Source: Cyanomargarita calcarea GSE-NOS-MK-12-04C
Lineage (GTDB): Bacteria > Cyanobacteriota > Cyanobacteriia > Cyanobacteriales > Nostocaceae
Length of the DNA stretch: 64,000 nt
Assembly (NCBI GenBank): GCA_019359595.1
Contig: JAHHGZ010000005.1
Span: 186,001 to 250,000 of the forward strand
Reading direction: 5' to 3'
In this document: positions 55,125 through 64,000 of the stretch, piece after piece
How positions within the stretch are numbered: the first letter of the stretch is position 1
Layout of the letters: every line of letters starts with the position of its first letter
The notes under the pieces: generated by a model
The model's input: only the letters and a program-made list of their open reading frames with translations
Database searches by the model: none
Told to the model about the DNA's origin: nothing
Position numbers and translations under genes: made by a program

Positions 55125-55679
55125 TCAAGAGCCGCTTAAACGCAAAGAAAGGCGGCGCAGTTGACCTTGCAAACTCGCGTCAATGACCTGAGAGCCAACT
55201 TTGATAATTACACCACCAATCAAGTCTCGGTCAATTTTGGAGTCTAGTTCTACAGAGCGAGCATTGGTCATCGAAACAACATGACGCTTGACTGATTCTT
55301 TTTGCTCGTCTGTTAGAGGAACTGCCGAAATAACTTCCGCTAAAACAGTTTGGTTTCGTTGCCGCAAAAGCCCTAGATATTGCTGACAAATACCGTCCAA
55401 CAATGAAATGCGTCGTCTATCTACCAGCAACATCAAAAAATTACGGAAGTAAGTATTAGAACCCTCACCAAATACTTGATTGATGACAGCCTTTTTGTTT
55501 TCAGCCGCAATAAATGGGTTGGCAAAAAAGTTGCGCAACTGTTCGCTTGAGGATAGTAAACTCAGCAAGGAACGCGCATCTTCGCCGAATTCCTCCGTGA
55601 GGTTATTCGACCCCGCGACTGACATCAGAGCCTGTGCGTAAGGCTGGGCGATTTCAGCTAATGCTATCTTGCTTTTCAT
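55125..55679 (-). CDS. atpH: ATP synthase F1 delta subunit
   Basis: 184 residues, part of the peripheral stalk that ties F1 to the b/b' dimer. AEIAQPYAQALMSVA at the N terminus and DRDLIGGVIIKVGSQVIDAS near the C terminus are family blocks. Only two bases separate it from atpF. Confidence 0.96.
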   Translation of the reverse strand: MKSKIALAEIAQPYAQALMSVAGSNNLTEEFGEDARSLLSLLSSSEQLRNFFANPFIAAENKKAVINQVFGEGSNTYFRNFLMLLVDRRRISLLDGICQQYLGLLRQRNQTVLAEVISAVPLTDEQKESVKRHVVSMTNARSVELDSKIDRDLIGGVIIKVGSQVIDASLQGQLRRLSLRLSGS

Positions 55680-55681
55680 CC

Positions 55682-56236
55682 CTAGACTCCCAGTAGCGCA
55701 ATGCTGCGGTCAATTAATGTTTGTTGGGCATCATCGGCAACTCCTGTTTGGAGTTCCGACTCAACTTTTTTCAATGCCATTGCGACTACACTAGAACGTA
55801 ATTGCGCGATCGCTTTATCCCGTTCTGAGTTTAAATCCGCAGCTGCTGTTTCTTTCATCCGTTGCACATCCACAGCTGCAGCCGCTAATATTGCTTCTGT
55901 TGCTTTCACAGCATTCTGTTCTGCCACTTTTTTGATGTTTTCAGCTTCAGCTTGAGCTTGGGCTAATTTCTGCTGACCAGCGGCAAGAGATGCGGCTGCA
56001 TCTTTAGCACGTTGCTCTGCACCTTTTATTGCTGTTTCAATCTTTAAACGGCGTTCTTTTAAGGTTGTACCTAGAACTTTCCGCCCGAAAATTAGCAGCA
56101 CACTAATAATAATGGCAAGGTTAATCAGGTTGGTGTCATATATGTTGGTATTTAAACCAATACCACCTTCTCCTGCCTCTGCCAATTCACCCCCGACGGC
56201 GCTGGCTTGGGCCATCAACAGTAAAAAACTAACCAT
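55682..56236 (-). CDS. atpF: ATP synthase Fo b subunit
   Basis: 184 residues. One membrane helix ([19 protein letters not shown]) and a long charged coiled coil forming half of the peripheral stalk. The N-terminal extension [20 protein letters not shown], shared by cyanobacterial and chloroplast b subunits, supports this start. Confidence 0.96.
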   Translation of the reverse strand: MVSFLLLMAQASAVGGELAEAGEGGIGLNTNIYDTNLINLAIIISVLLIFGRKVLGTTLKERRLKIETAIKGAEQRAKDAAASLAAGQQKLAQAQAEAENIKKVAEQNAVKATEAILAAAAVDVQRMKETAAADLNSERDKAIAQLRSSVVAMALKKVESELQTGVADDAQQTLIDRSIALLGV

Positions 56237-56275
56237 GATTCTTCATCCACTACTGCGCTGCCAAGGCTGTTTTGT

Positions 56276-56396
56276 TTGTTAGTTGTTATTTGTTGGTTGT
56301 TATTTGTTAGTTGTTATTTGTTGGTTGTTATTTGTTGGTTATTTAACCACTAACCACTAACCACTAACCACTAACCACTAACCACTAACTCCTAAC
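56276..56396. repeat. TTGTTATTTGTTGG and CCACTAA tandem repeats between atpF2 and atpF
   Basis: A TTAGTTGTTATTTG repeat of about four copies is followed by six CCACTAA heptamers. The two tracts are roughly complementary in text (TTAGTGG versus CCACTAA) and could pair weakly. Confidence 0.8.
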
Positions 56397-56411
56397 TCAC
56401 GACTATTTATA

Positions 56412-56903
56412 TTACCGCCGACTTACCAGATCGGCTCCTAAAAGCTTCTCTAGTATTTGACGACTTAAGGAATCCACTTCTTTCTCTAATGAACTTAAAG
56501 CCTGCTGTTTTTGCTGCTCAATTTCACTAGCTGCTTGTTCTCTTTGAGCTTGGGCTTCTTTCTGTGCTGCAGCTATTTTAGTCGCAGCTACTTTTTGCCC
56601 TTCAGCTTGAGCTTGAGCGATCGCTGCTTGTGCTTGCTTTCTTGCTCCTGCTAGCTCTTGCTCGTATTGTTGTGCTAATTTTTCTGCTTTTGACAAGCGT
56701 TCTTGAGCTTCTAACTGATTGTTGCGGATATACTCGTTCCGCCCATCAATAGCCGCGCCCAGAGGCTTGTAAAAAGTCGCATTCAAAATTAAAGCTAAAA
56801 GTAGAAATTGAATTGCCATCAAAGGTAGGGTCGCATCTAAATCAAACAACCCCCCTTCTTTAGCAACCTTTTCTACGGCTAATAACGTTATCCAGTGTGT
56901 CAT
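56412..56903 (-). CDS. atpF2: ATP synthase Fo b' subunit
   Basis: 163 residues. Photosynthetic organisms pair two different b-type subunits; this is the second. [21 protein letters not shown] is the membrane helix with the following conserved turn, then a coiled coil rich in Ala, Gln and Lys. Known also as atpG or atpX in cyanobacteria. Confidence 0.95.
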   Translation of the reverse strand: MTHWITLLAVEKVAKEGGLFDLDATLPLMAIQFLLLALILNATFYKPLGAAIDGRNEYIRNNQLEAQERLSKAEKLAQQYEQELAGARKQAQAAIAQAQAEGQKVAATKIAAAQKEAQAQREQAASEIEQQKQQALSSLEKEVDSLSRQILEKLLGADLVSRR

Positions 56904-57028
56904 GGTTGCTTAGTATCCTCTCAAAAGCGAAAAGGAAGAGTCATCACCAGAGTTATGAGTTAATGAGTTATGAGTTATGAATTCTACTCTTAACTCCTAA
57001 CTCTTAACTCAAAGACTCCTAATCGGTT

Positions 57029-57286
<258 letters not shown>

Positions 57287-57330
57287 TTACTGTATACGTC
57301 GAATGAATGAGTCTTGAAGAAAGTAAATTT

Positions 57331-57472
57331 CTTAGTTGTTGGTTGTTGTTTGTTAATTGTTGTTTGTTAGTTGTTGTTTGTTAGTTAGTTGTTAGTTGTT
57401 GCTTATCTCCCAACACCTAACTCCTAATTCCTAACTCCTAACTCCTAACTTCTAACTCCTAACTCCTAACTC
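57331..57472. repeat. TTAGTTGTTGTTTG and CTAACTC tandem repeats between atpB and atpE
   Basis: A GTTGTTTGTTA tract (57331-57405) is followed by CTAACTC heptamers (57415-57472). Related tracts occupy the other gaps of the operon. Confidence 0.8.
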
Positions 57473-57479
57473 TTCACAA

Positions 57480-58229
57480 CTAATGGTGTTCTTCGCCGTG
57501 ATGGTCTTCCATCGCTTCACCAATATAAGCAGCCGCCAAGGTTGCAAAAATCAGTGCTTGAATAGCGCTGGTAAACAGTCCCAAAGCCATTACTGGCAGT
57601 GGCACAAATAGAGGCACTAGTAATACTAAAACGCCCACTACCAATTCATCTGCCAAGATGTTACCGAATAAACGGAAGCTTAGGGAAAGGGGTTTGGTGA
57701 AATCTTCAATAATCTTGAATGGCAACATAAATGCCACAGGCTGGACATAGTTGCCAAAATACCCCAATCCCTTTTTGCTGAATCCAGCGTAAAAATACGC
57801 CAAAGATGTCAACAAAGCTAAAGCCACCGTTGTATTTATATCAGCAGTCGGAGCGCCTAATTCGCCTTCTGGAAGATGAATTAGCTTAAAAGGAATAAGT
57901 GCCCCTGACCAATTTGACACAAAAATGAACAAAAACAAAGTGCCAATAAAGGGCACCCAAGGGCGATATTCTTTTTCGCCAATCTGGTTTTTTGCCAAAT
58001 CCCGAATAAATTCTAGGGCATACTCCATCAAGTTTTGTATGCCACTAGGAATTCGCTTGACGTTACTGCTTGCTAACAAAGAAACTAGCACTAATACGCC
58101 AATTACAAACCAAGACGTGAGAAACACTTGACCGTGCAATTTAAAATTGCCTACTTGCCAGTACAAATGTTTTCCCACTTCCAATTCGGCAAGGGGAACA
58201 GAATTAAAGACGTTCAGAAAATTCACCAT
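57480..58229 (-). CDS. atpB: ATP synthase Fo a subunit
   Basis: 249 residues, five or six membrane helices, forming the proton half-channels. [20 protein letters not shown] contains the essential Arg. It ends [12 protein letters not shown], a His-rich tail often found in cyanobacteria. Known as atpI in some cyanobacterial naming. Confidence 0.97.
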   Translation of the reverse strand: MVNFLNVFNSVPLAELEVGKHLYWQVGNFKLHGQVFLTSWFVIGVLVLVSLLASSNVKRIPSGIQNLMEYALEFIRDLAKNQIGEKEYRPWVPFIGTLFLFIFVSNWSGALIPFKLIHLPEGELGAPTADINTTVALALLTSLAYFYAGFSKKGLGYFGNYVQPVAFMLPFKIIEDFTKPLSLSFRLFGNILADELVVGVLVLLVPLFVPLPVMALGLFTSAIQALIFATLAAAYIGEAMEDHHGEEHH

Positions 58230-58374
58230 TTTCTTTCCAAATCGATCGTTTCTCCAATATTAACTGGAGAAGAGGTACCAGTTTAGTTTGTGGATTTTTG
58301 GCCTTAGTTTCCAGTTTGGATCTTCCATTTGGAAAAATTCCGTTCCCGCAAAACTCGTGTTGAGCTTTTTAAGG

Positions 58375-58827
58375 TTATGGGAGCTTTGGCGTGTCAGAGA
58401 CAAATGAGATTCTGACTACATAGATGAAGAGTGTTGCTTTGTAGGTGAGAAATCCCAAAAATATGGGCAATATTTGCAATTGATTCCACCGCGATGCGAT
58501 TAGAATTATTACAAATAATAGAGCTAACCGAGTTTTACTCAGCGACTGTTTTTCTCTGCCCAAGCCCTCAACATCTTTTGCCAACGTCCTCAAGTAAACC
58601 ACACCTGTAAATGCCCCAAGCAAATAATTCAGGGCGATGTTCAGGGAGTAAGCAATCCACACAGACACAAAGATTATCCCCGTCAGGACAAGTGTGGTTA
58701 ACAGCAACTCCTGATAGAGTTGATAAAACTCTCGCATAGACTCCACCGGTTCTGAGTTCTCAAAACCAGCTTGAGCATCTTGTCCTGTCGTTGGTGTGGG
58801 TTCAGTTGATTCGTCTGACAAGCTCAC
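58375..58827 (-). CDS. atpI: ATP synthase operon protein I (Atp1)
   Basis: 150 residues. About four hydrophobic segments after an acidic N terminus. Position as first gene of the atp operon and the block [20 protein letters not shown] identify it as the assembly-related subunit I. The family helps c-ring assembly or Mg2+ supply in other bacteria. Confidence 0.88.
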   Translation of the reverse strand: MSLSDESTEPTPTTGQDAQAGFENSEPVESMREFYQLYQELLLTTLVLTGIIFVSVWIAYSLNIALNYLLGAFTGVVYLRTLAKDVEGLGREKQSLSKTRLALLFVIILIASRWNQLQILPIFLGFLTYKATLFIYVVRISFVSDTPKLP

Positions 58828-59448
58828 GGGAATTCAAACCAGTACAGCTAATTTTGTTGTTGACTGCACGTTCAACCAGCCCAATCTTATCACGCCCTGG
58901 TAACAATACTTTAGAAATAAACAATTAACTTCTTGTGCAGTTTCAAAAGAAAAAAACAATTAATTCCTTATCAAATTTTATTGACAGGGAACATGAGGAG
59001 GTGCTAAAGGTCGCCTAAGCGTCGCAGTTCCCGAATCGCACTACCTGTGTTGTCATACATATATTTTCGCATTCAGTCCTATCTAACTGTATGCTCAGTT
59101 ACAAAAATGGATTTAACCCATATCCAAGACGCTATAACGCTACTAATGGCAAAAATCATCTTGTAGGATAGGCAAGAGGTCTGTTCTCCCAGATGTGTCC
59201 GGTGGATTTTTGGCAAGTGTCCGGTGGATTTTCGGCAAGTGTCCGGTGGATTTTGACAAGTGTCCGGTGGATTTTGACAAGTGTCCGGTGGATTTTGGCA
59301 AGTGTCCGGTGGATTTTTGGCAAGTGTCCGGTGGATTTTTGGCAGGTGGGACGCTGTGACGCAAACAAGAGTCCAAGCCCTAAAGATTAAAAATTATGAG
59401 TGATGAGCTTCTTGACATTACATTAATTCTGCCAAGACAAAACAAAAA
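58828..59448. other. intergenic region upstream of the atp operon
   Basis: 621 bases without gene. The atp promoter should lie in the first 150 bases; I found only a weak TAAGAT on the minus strand. The minisatellite at 59195-59345 fills the second half. Confidence 0.5.
59195..59345. repeat. minisatellite, seven copies of GTGTCCGGTGGATTTTGGCA
   Basis: Seven consecutive units of 20-22 bases, GTGTCCGGTGGATTT with variable TTT/GGCAA/GACAA endings. Length differences come from the T-run and a GG/GA change. Not a multiple of three, so all six frames read through as artefact proteins. Confidence 0.9.
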
Positions 59449-60210
59449 CTAAGTTGTTCTTCTAGTTACACTAGAAAGAGTAGCTATCATTTCCGCATTG
59501 TCAATGGGACTAGGTAAATGTACAGAAAACCCCATTTTAAATGCTCGTCCGCGTTCATAATAATTGTCAATAGGAACCGTCGCAACCATAGTAAATTGAC
59601 TTGTTAGTGCTGCCACGAGCGCAGAATCTTCCGCAATGGGTATCGCACTTCTTGATTGTTGTTGTATTTGTTTTATTTTTGCTATCAACAGTTGGCTATT
59701 TGCTTCGTCTAAGATAGAAAAATCAATTAATAATACATCAGGATAATAACCATCTAATAAAGTCAGCATTTCCCTGACGGATGTTGCTGATACTACAGTT
59801 GCGCTGTATTCTTCCAGGATTAAGGGTAGCGATCGCGCTTCAGATACTACCAAAACTCGCACATTATCCAAACGACAGCCACCAAATTGATAATTTTCCT
59901 TGTGATGCTTTCCCCATTCACACATCAATTCGGTAATTGGAGTCAGAGTTTGCCCGTGAGGAGTTAAAAAATACTCAACGCGAGGGGGTGACTCTCGGTA
60001 AGATTGTCTAGTAATTAAACCATCTGTTTCTAATTCTCGCAGTTGTTGGGTTAATACTTTCTGGCTAATAGGCGGAATCAGTAATTTTAACTCACTAAAA
60101 CGCCTTGCATCTCGCCGCAGCCACCAAAGGATAACACATTTCCACTTGCCGCCAATCGCTTCAATTGTTACTTCTACTGGGCAAGAATATTTTCTGTCAA
60201 TAGTATCCAT
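59449..60210 (-). CDS. HxlR-type regulator fused to a receiver-like domain
   Basis: 253 residues. The first ~105 residues are an HxlR winged helix (CPVEVTIEAIGGKWKCVILW, LTQQLRELETDGLITRQSY, VEYFLTPHGQTL). After a short linker, residues about 115-245 look like a response-regulator receiver (VRVLVVSEARSLPLILEEYS; PDVLLIDFSIL with the phospho-acceptor-like Asp). HxlR proteins usually lack such a domain. It is divergent from an SDR/propeller pair with 144 bases between, so it probably controls that pair. Confidence 0.83.
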   Translation of the reverse strand: MDTIDRKYSCPVEVTIEAIGGKWKCVILWWLRRDARRFSELKLLIPPISQKVLTQQLRELETDGLITRQSYRESPPRVEYFLTPHGQTLTPITELMCEWGKHHKENYQFGGCRLDNVRVLVVSEARSLPLILEEYSATVVSATSVREMLTLLDGYYPDVLLIDFSILDEANSQLLIAKIKQIQQQSRSAIPIAEDSALVAALTSQFTMVATVPIDNYYERGRAFKMGFSVHLPSPIDNAEMIATLSSVTRRTT

Positions 60211-60354
60211 TTGGTAACTTTTAACCGCTTATGTTATAAAGTCAGAGCTTGTAAAAGTTGTACAGATAACAATAAATCTCCTTCTTTTCCCTTTCAAAAC
60301 AAGGGGGGAAGGTTCTGATTGTCATATCTATATTAAACCCAGAGGTATAGCTCA

Positions 60355-61011
60355 ATGAGTGAAAATATTTGTGCAGTGGTGGGAGTTGGTTCGGGATTAG
60401 GATTAGCGATCGCAGAAGTTTTTGGGCGACACGGGTATTCGATTGCAATGCTGGCTCGTCGTCCTGAAGCTCTCACAGAGTATGAAAAAACCCTACAAAG
60501 TGCCAACATCCAATCTCGTGGGTTCAGTGTTGATGTAGCTGATACAACATCATTAGTTAATACATTCAACCAAATAGAGCAAACAATGGGCGCTGTCAAT
60601 GTACTAATTTACAATACCGCAGCCCCCAGACAAAGCAAGGGAATGACGACTACCGCAATGGAGCTAATTCAAGATTTTCAAGTAAATGTAGTGGGAGCGT
60701 TAACTTCGGTGCAGCAAGTTGTACCGCAAATGAAAGCAAGGGGAGGCACAATTTTGCTCACAGGAGGAGGATTTGCGCTGTCACCGTATCCTGACTTTAC
60801 TTCGCTGTCGATCGGTAAAGCCGGAATTCGCTCTTTAGCATTGAGTTTGGCACAGGAATTGCGTGGAGATAATATCCACGTTGCCACTGTTACTGTTTGC
60901 GGTACTATCGGGCAGGATGAGCATTTTGCACCTGACGCGATCGCACAAGTTTACTGGGATTTACATAGCCAAGAACAAGCTGCTTGGCAACAAGAATATG
61001 TCTATAAATAG
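60355..61011 (+). CDS. SDR-family oxidoreductase with altered active site
   Basis: 218 residues. AVVGVGSGLGLAIAEVFGRH is the TGxxxGxG-type NAD(P) site and LIYNTAA the NAG-like motif. Where SDRs have Ser and YxxxK, this reads GGGFALSPYPDFTSLSIGK: the Lys is present but the Tyr is Leu. Catalysis of the normal type is therefore doubtful; Tyr in SPYP could stand in. Start behind AGAGG. The propeller gene follows after 30 bases. Confidence 0.88.
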   Translation: MSENICAVVGVGSGLGLAIAEVFGRHGYSIAMLARRPEALTEYEKTLQSANIQSRGFSVDVADTTSLVNTFNQIEQTMGAVNVLIYNTAAPRQSKGMTTTAMELIQDFQVNVVGALTSVQQVVPQMKARGGTILLTGGGFALSPYPDFTSLSIGKAGIRSLALSLAQELRGDNIHVATVTVCGTIGQDEHFAPDAIAQVYWDLHSQEQAAWQQEYVYK

Positions 61012-61041
61012 CTCATTCGTTAACATGAGGATTAAACAAGC

Positions 61042-61953
61042 ATGACATCCCAATTACCACCACTTTATCAAAACGTTCCGATTGAATTAGTTCCAGCGAA
61101 AACAATTACATTATTTCCCATCAATACTTTCATTGAAAACATTGTTATTACCGCCGATGGTACATTATTTGTCAGCAACCACGAAGCCGGAGAAATTGTA
61201 CATATCTCTCTTGATGGTACTCAAAGAATTCATGCCACTTGGGAAAGTAAAATAGCTGGGTTAGCTATTGCCAATGATGGCAGTCTAATTGTGACTGCTT
61301 GGAATGCTAGCGGTACACCTGTAGTTTTACAAGTGTCAACCGAAGGTAATATCGAACTATTAGCAACGCTTCAAGAAGCAATCTTTCTGAATGGCTTAAC
61401 TTGCTTACAAGACGAACGTTATTTACTTGCCGATTCATTTCGTGGTGCTATTTGGGAATTTAATTTAGCTGACAAAAGTACTAAAATTTGGTTAGAACAT
61501 CCAATGCTTGCCCGTAGCAATTCTGAAAGTCAAATTCCTGCAGTTAACGGTTTAAAGTTTTTTGATGGTTATCTGTATGCATCTAACACGGAAAAGCAAT
61601 TAATTCTGAAGATTTCTGTAGATGCTTCAGGCAATCCCAGCGAACCAGAAGTTTGGGTAACGAATAATAATATTGATGATTTTGCGTTTGATGTCGATGG
61701 TAATCTGTACGGTGCTACCCACATTTTTAATAGTGTTGTGAAGATTACTCCAAATGGTAAGACAATAACTATTGCAACTGCCGAACAAGGAGTAATTGGA
61801 AGTACGGCTGTTGCATTTGGACGTACTGAGAATGACAATACTTTTATTTATGTGGTTGGCAATGGTGGAATGTTTTTACCTCCACCTACAGGAATTGTAC
61901 CTTCAGGAGTGGTTTGTTTAGATGTTGGCAAAAAAGGTTTAATAGGGGTGTAG
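61042..61953 (+). CDS. SMP-30/gluconolactonase-like beta-propeller protein
   Basis: 303 residues with repeated propeller strands ([52 protein letters not shown]). SMP-30 enzymes hydrolyse lactones using a bound metal. I cannot assign the metal ligands, so activity is uncertain. No signal peptide. Co-directional with the SDR and likely in one operon under the HxlR regulator. Confidence 0.83.
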   Translation: MTSQLPPLYQNVPIELVPAKTITLFPINTFIENIVITADGTLFVSNHEAGEIVHISLDGTQRIHATWESKIAGLAIANDGSLIVTAWNASGTPVVLQVSTEGNIELLATLQEAIFLNGLTCLQDERYLLADSFRGAIWEFNLADKSTKIWLEHPMLARSNSESQIPAVNGLKFFDGYLYASNTEKQLILKISVDASGNPSEPEVWVTNNNIDDFAFDVDGNLYGATHIFNSVVKITPNGKTITIATAEQGVIGSTAVAFGRTENDNTFIYVVGNGGMFLPPPTGIVPSGVVCLDVGKKGLIGV

Positions 61954-62333
61954 AGTTACAAATGATGTTGAAGTAAGGACCGAAGTTGGAAGAAGGAATA
62001 GCTAATAAAAATGCGCGTTCTGAGTTTAGAGCTTCAGTAAAAAAAATGTTTTTCGAGTCCTTTGTAGCGCGTTCACGTAGTGTCTCGCAGAGAAGAAAAA
62101 CAGTGTCCTTGTTTCAATCCCACATGAGTACTCATGTGGGTACTTCTTCCTTCTTTCTTCGTGAACTGACTTTTCCAACATATTGTCACGTTTTCAATAA
62201 AATATAATGGGATGAGCATTCTCTGGCTATCCCACAATAGGTACATAAAATCTAGGTTTATAAACCAAAGGATTTTTAGCTGCACCATATTGGTTATGAA
62301 ATTTTTTTGATCATGGACTAATTGAAATACAAA
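61954..62333. other. intergenic region with dispersed repeat and 22-bp palindrome
   Basis: 380 bases. GTAGCGCGTTCACGTAGTGTC near 62065 is related to the GCGTAGCGTCTCG text near 23.3 kb. CCCACATGAGTACTCATGTGGG at 62119-62140 is a perfect palindrome. No gene. Confidence 0.6.
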
Positions 62334-62894
62334 ATGTATCACGATCCCAGCGACCCACCCGTTACAATCTGCGTTTTACGAAGTGCTAAACCTGGAAAAC
62401 AAAAGGAGTTTGAACAAGTTGTTTCTAGTATGATTGCGTCAGCGATGGAATTTCCAGGGCATTTGGGAACGAGTACTTTTCGTCCTATCGATGCTGATAA
62501 CCCAGAATATCGAATTATCTTCAAATTTGACAAAATCAGCAACCTCAAGCGTTGGGAAGAATCTCAAGTGCGGCAACGGTGGTTAGAGTTGGTAGAACCA
62601 TTATCGCAAGGAACTGCAAATGTAGAGAAATTGACCGGGCTGGAAACTTGGTTTACGTTACCTGCAAAAAAAGCAATTGTTCCACCACCTCGCTATAAGA
62701 TGGCATTGATTACTGGATTAGCAATCTTTTGTTTGATTAATATTATTAATTTTCTATTTGCACCAATTTTAAATTCTCTCCCACCCTTAATTCGGTCTTT
62801 TGTACTTATTACCTGTCTTGTGTCGCTGATGACTTATGTTGTTATGCCGCAAATGACAAAATTATTTGCTAAATGGTTATATCCACGTCAGTAA
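62334..62894 (+). CDS. ABM-domain protein with two C-terminal membrane helices
   Basis: 186 residues from the ATG at 62334 (MYHDPSDPPVTICVLR). Residues 10-105 form an antibiotic-biosynthesis-monooxygenase (dimeric ferredoxin-like) domain: AKPGKQKEFEQVVSSMIASA, YRIIFKFDKISNLKRWEES. Two membrane helices follow (MALITGLAIFCLINIINFLF and SFVLITCLVSLMTYVVM). This membrane-anchored architecture is known in bacteria; the substrate is unknown. Confidence 0.83.
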   Translation: MYHDPSDPPVTICVLRSAKPGKQKEFEQVVSSMIASAMEFPGHLGTSTFRPIDADNPEYRIIFKFDKISNLKRWEESQVRQRWLELVEPLSQGTANVEKLTGLETWFTLPAKKAIVPPPRYKMALITGLAIFCLINIINFLFAPILNSLPPLIRSFVLITCLVSLMTYVVMPQMTKLFAKWLYPRQ

Positions 62895-62909
62895 ATAATC
62901 AAAGTTCCC

Positions 62910-64000
62910 TTAACTGCGAGTCAACATAATCACCTGTTGCTTCAGCAATTTACTCACCCCATCTACCTCAAAGTCAACACCCGCCAAAATCTCTCCCACC
63001 GTCGCTTGACCATCGCATTTTTGCAAAAACTCAACCTCGGCTTCAGACAAGTTAATTACTTGATAATCGTAATTAAATATACACTTACTAGGAAAACCAT
63101 CAATACAAGGATTTCGCTCTGGTATCGCTGCTAAAAGGTTATTATCTGCTGTCCAATCGGCTTTGACTAAGGGAGGACGACCAAGGAAAAACTCGTAATG
63201 GCTTACCTCCGGGTCAAGTAATTCTATCAAGCGATAAAGTTCGCGCGATCGCAAATGTGAGGCCCGTTCCATCAACTCAGGTGCTTTGTCCAACAATCTA
63301 TCTAATTGCCAAAAACTTGCATTCGAGAAGCCTAAAAACTCCAACTCGGAAGCATCTATTAACTCAAACAGCGTCTCAATATTGTAGTCAACTTCTTGGG
63401 GATGAACGTACATATCGGCAAAACATTCATCCCGCTTATTTTCCATTGCCCAACGTTGCTGTTCGTACTTGACAAGACGGTTGTTTTGTGGTAATGAAGA
63501 AAATATTTGCCGTCCGACTTGCACGCCATCGGGATAATCGCCACGTTTGTCACCTTGGAGGAGTGCGATCGCCTTTTGCATGAGTTGAATTTCCCAACGT
63601 CCCAACTCACCGTAGACAAAAATGTGCATTAAGCCACCAGGGGCTAATTTTTTCGCTAAGGTTTGAATACCGCGAATCGGATCGGGTAAATGATGGAGAA
63701 CCCCTACAGAATTTATGAAATCAAATTCTCCCGGCAATTGTTCCAGATCGTAAAGGCTGAGGTGGTGGAACTCGACACGATTGGCACCAGAACGTTTGCA
63801 GCGTTCTTTCGCAACTTCCAGAGTCCCTGCGCTCAAGTCAATTCCGACAACCTGCGCTTGTGGGTTGAGATGCACTAAGTATTCAGTACTGACACCAGAA
63901 CCACAACCAGCATCAAGAATGCGGATGTCTTGCTTTGGGGCTTTTTGTCCCGTACAGAAATTATAAGCAGCTAGCCAATTCCAGCGCCAGTTATAGCCTG
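62910..64000 (-). CDS. SAM-dependent methyltransferase, 5' end beyond window
   Basis: The frame is open to base 64000 and starts outside. Motif I reads LDAGCGSGVSTEYLVHLNPQ, followed by VVGIDLS, FDFINSVGVLHHLPDP and a Rossmann MTase body. The last ~55 residues (INLSEAEVEFLQKCDGQATV, GEILAGV) form a small winged-helix or PqqD-like domain. Substrate unknown. Convergent with the ABM gene, 15 bases between the stops. Confidence 0.85.
   Translation of the reverse strand, partial: GYNWRWNWLAAYNFCTGQKAPKQDIRILDAGCGSGVSTEYLVHLNPQAQVVGIDLSAGTLEVAKERCKRSGANRVEFHHLSLYDLEQLPGEFDFINSVGVLHHLPDPIRGIQTLAKKLAPGGLMHIFVYGELGRWEIQLMQKAIALLQGDKRGDYPDGVQVGRQIFSSLPQNNRLVKYEQQRWAMENKRDECFADMYVHPQEVDYNIETLFELIDASELEFLGFSNASFWQLDRLLDKAPELMERASHLRSRELYRLIELLDPEVSHYEFFLGRPPLVKADWTADNNLLAAIPERNPCIDGFPSKCIFNYDYQVINLSEAEVEFLQKCDGQATVGEILAGVDFEVDGVSKLLKQQVIMLTRS

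Noticed and set aside
59143-59390. Three overlapping open frames rich in CPVDFW or STGHLPK repeats
   Set aside because: All arise from the 20-22 bp minisatellite, which lacks stops in several frames.

Overview
The window is chromosomal DNA of a filamentous, probably heterocyst-forming cyanobacterium (Nostocales type). Evidence: psaC of photosystem I; a cyanobacterial ATP synthase operon (subunit I, a, c, b', b, delta, alpha, gamma, with beta and epsilon elsewhere); dnaE split by an Npu/Ssp-type intein; dense HIP1 octamers (GCGATCGC); heptameric short tandem repeats; and many palindromic interspersed repeats. I cannot name the species.

Layout. 1-2.2 kb: glmS (cut by the window edge) and psaC. 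3-6.8 kb: a RecQ-like helicase with a C-terminal phosphoribosyltransferase domain, followed by a DprA/Smf-like protein; this pair is a candidate uncharacterised defence or DNA-processing module. 6.9-14 kb: redox and housekeeping genes (peroxiredoxin-glutaredoxin hybrid with a palindrome over its promoter, DUF3445 haem protein, alpha/beta hydrolase, NAD epimerase, glutathione peroxidase, J-domain/pentapeptide protein). 14.4-18.5 kb: an island of toxin-antitoxin genes and remnants (two vapBC, a vapC fragment, hicAB, an Rpn-nuclease remnant). 18.6-23.9 kb: a HIP1 minisatellite, an HNH protein, ahcY, an MscS channel and a small unknown gene.

23.9-40.4 kb is the most distinctive part. It opens with about ten tandem hairpin units joined at ACTAGT, followed by CRISPR array 1. 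Next comes a minus-strand type III-B operon: cas10-cmr3-cmr4-cmr5-(cmr6::cmr1 fusion)-CARF/HEPN RNase. CRISPR array 2, cas2, cas1, a small membrane protein and a divergent WYL regulator complete the locus. No cas6 is present. The two arrays have different repeats that share the crRNA handle and a covarying hairpin, and their leaders are related, so one Cas set probably serves both. The Cmr4 backbone lacks the aspartate expected for target-RNA cleavage, whereas Cas10 keeps HD and GGDD and the effector keeps its HEPN motif. This fits a system that works mainly through cyclic-oligoadenylate signalling.

40.7-52 kb: a third vapBC, a LysM protein, two CAP-domain paralogues, a Rieske oxygenase lacking its Rieske domain and abutting the split dnaE terminus, dnaE-N with its N-intein, a dicarboxylate/amino-acid symporter, a shrunken IS5-family element, a broken toxin-antitoxin pair and tmRNA (ssrA). 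52.3-58.8 kb: the atp operon. 59-64 kb: a 20-22 bp minisatellite, an HxlR regulator with a receiver-like domain divergent from an SDR plus beta-propeller pair, an ABM-domain membrane protein and a methyltransferase cut by the window edge.

All assignments come from reading the sequence and recalling family motifs; no searches were run.
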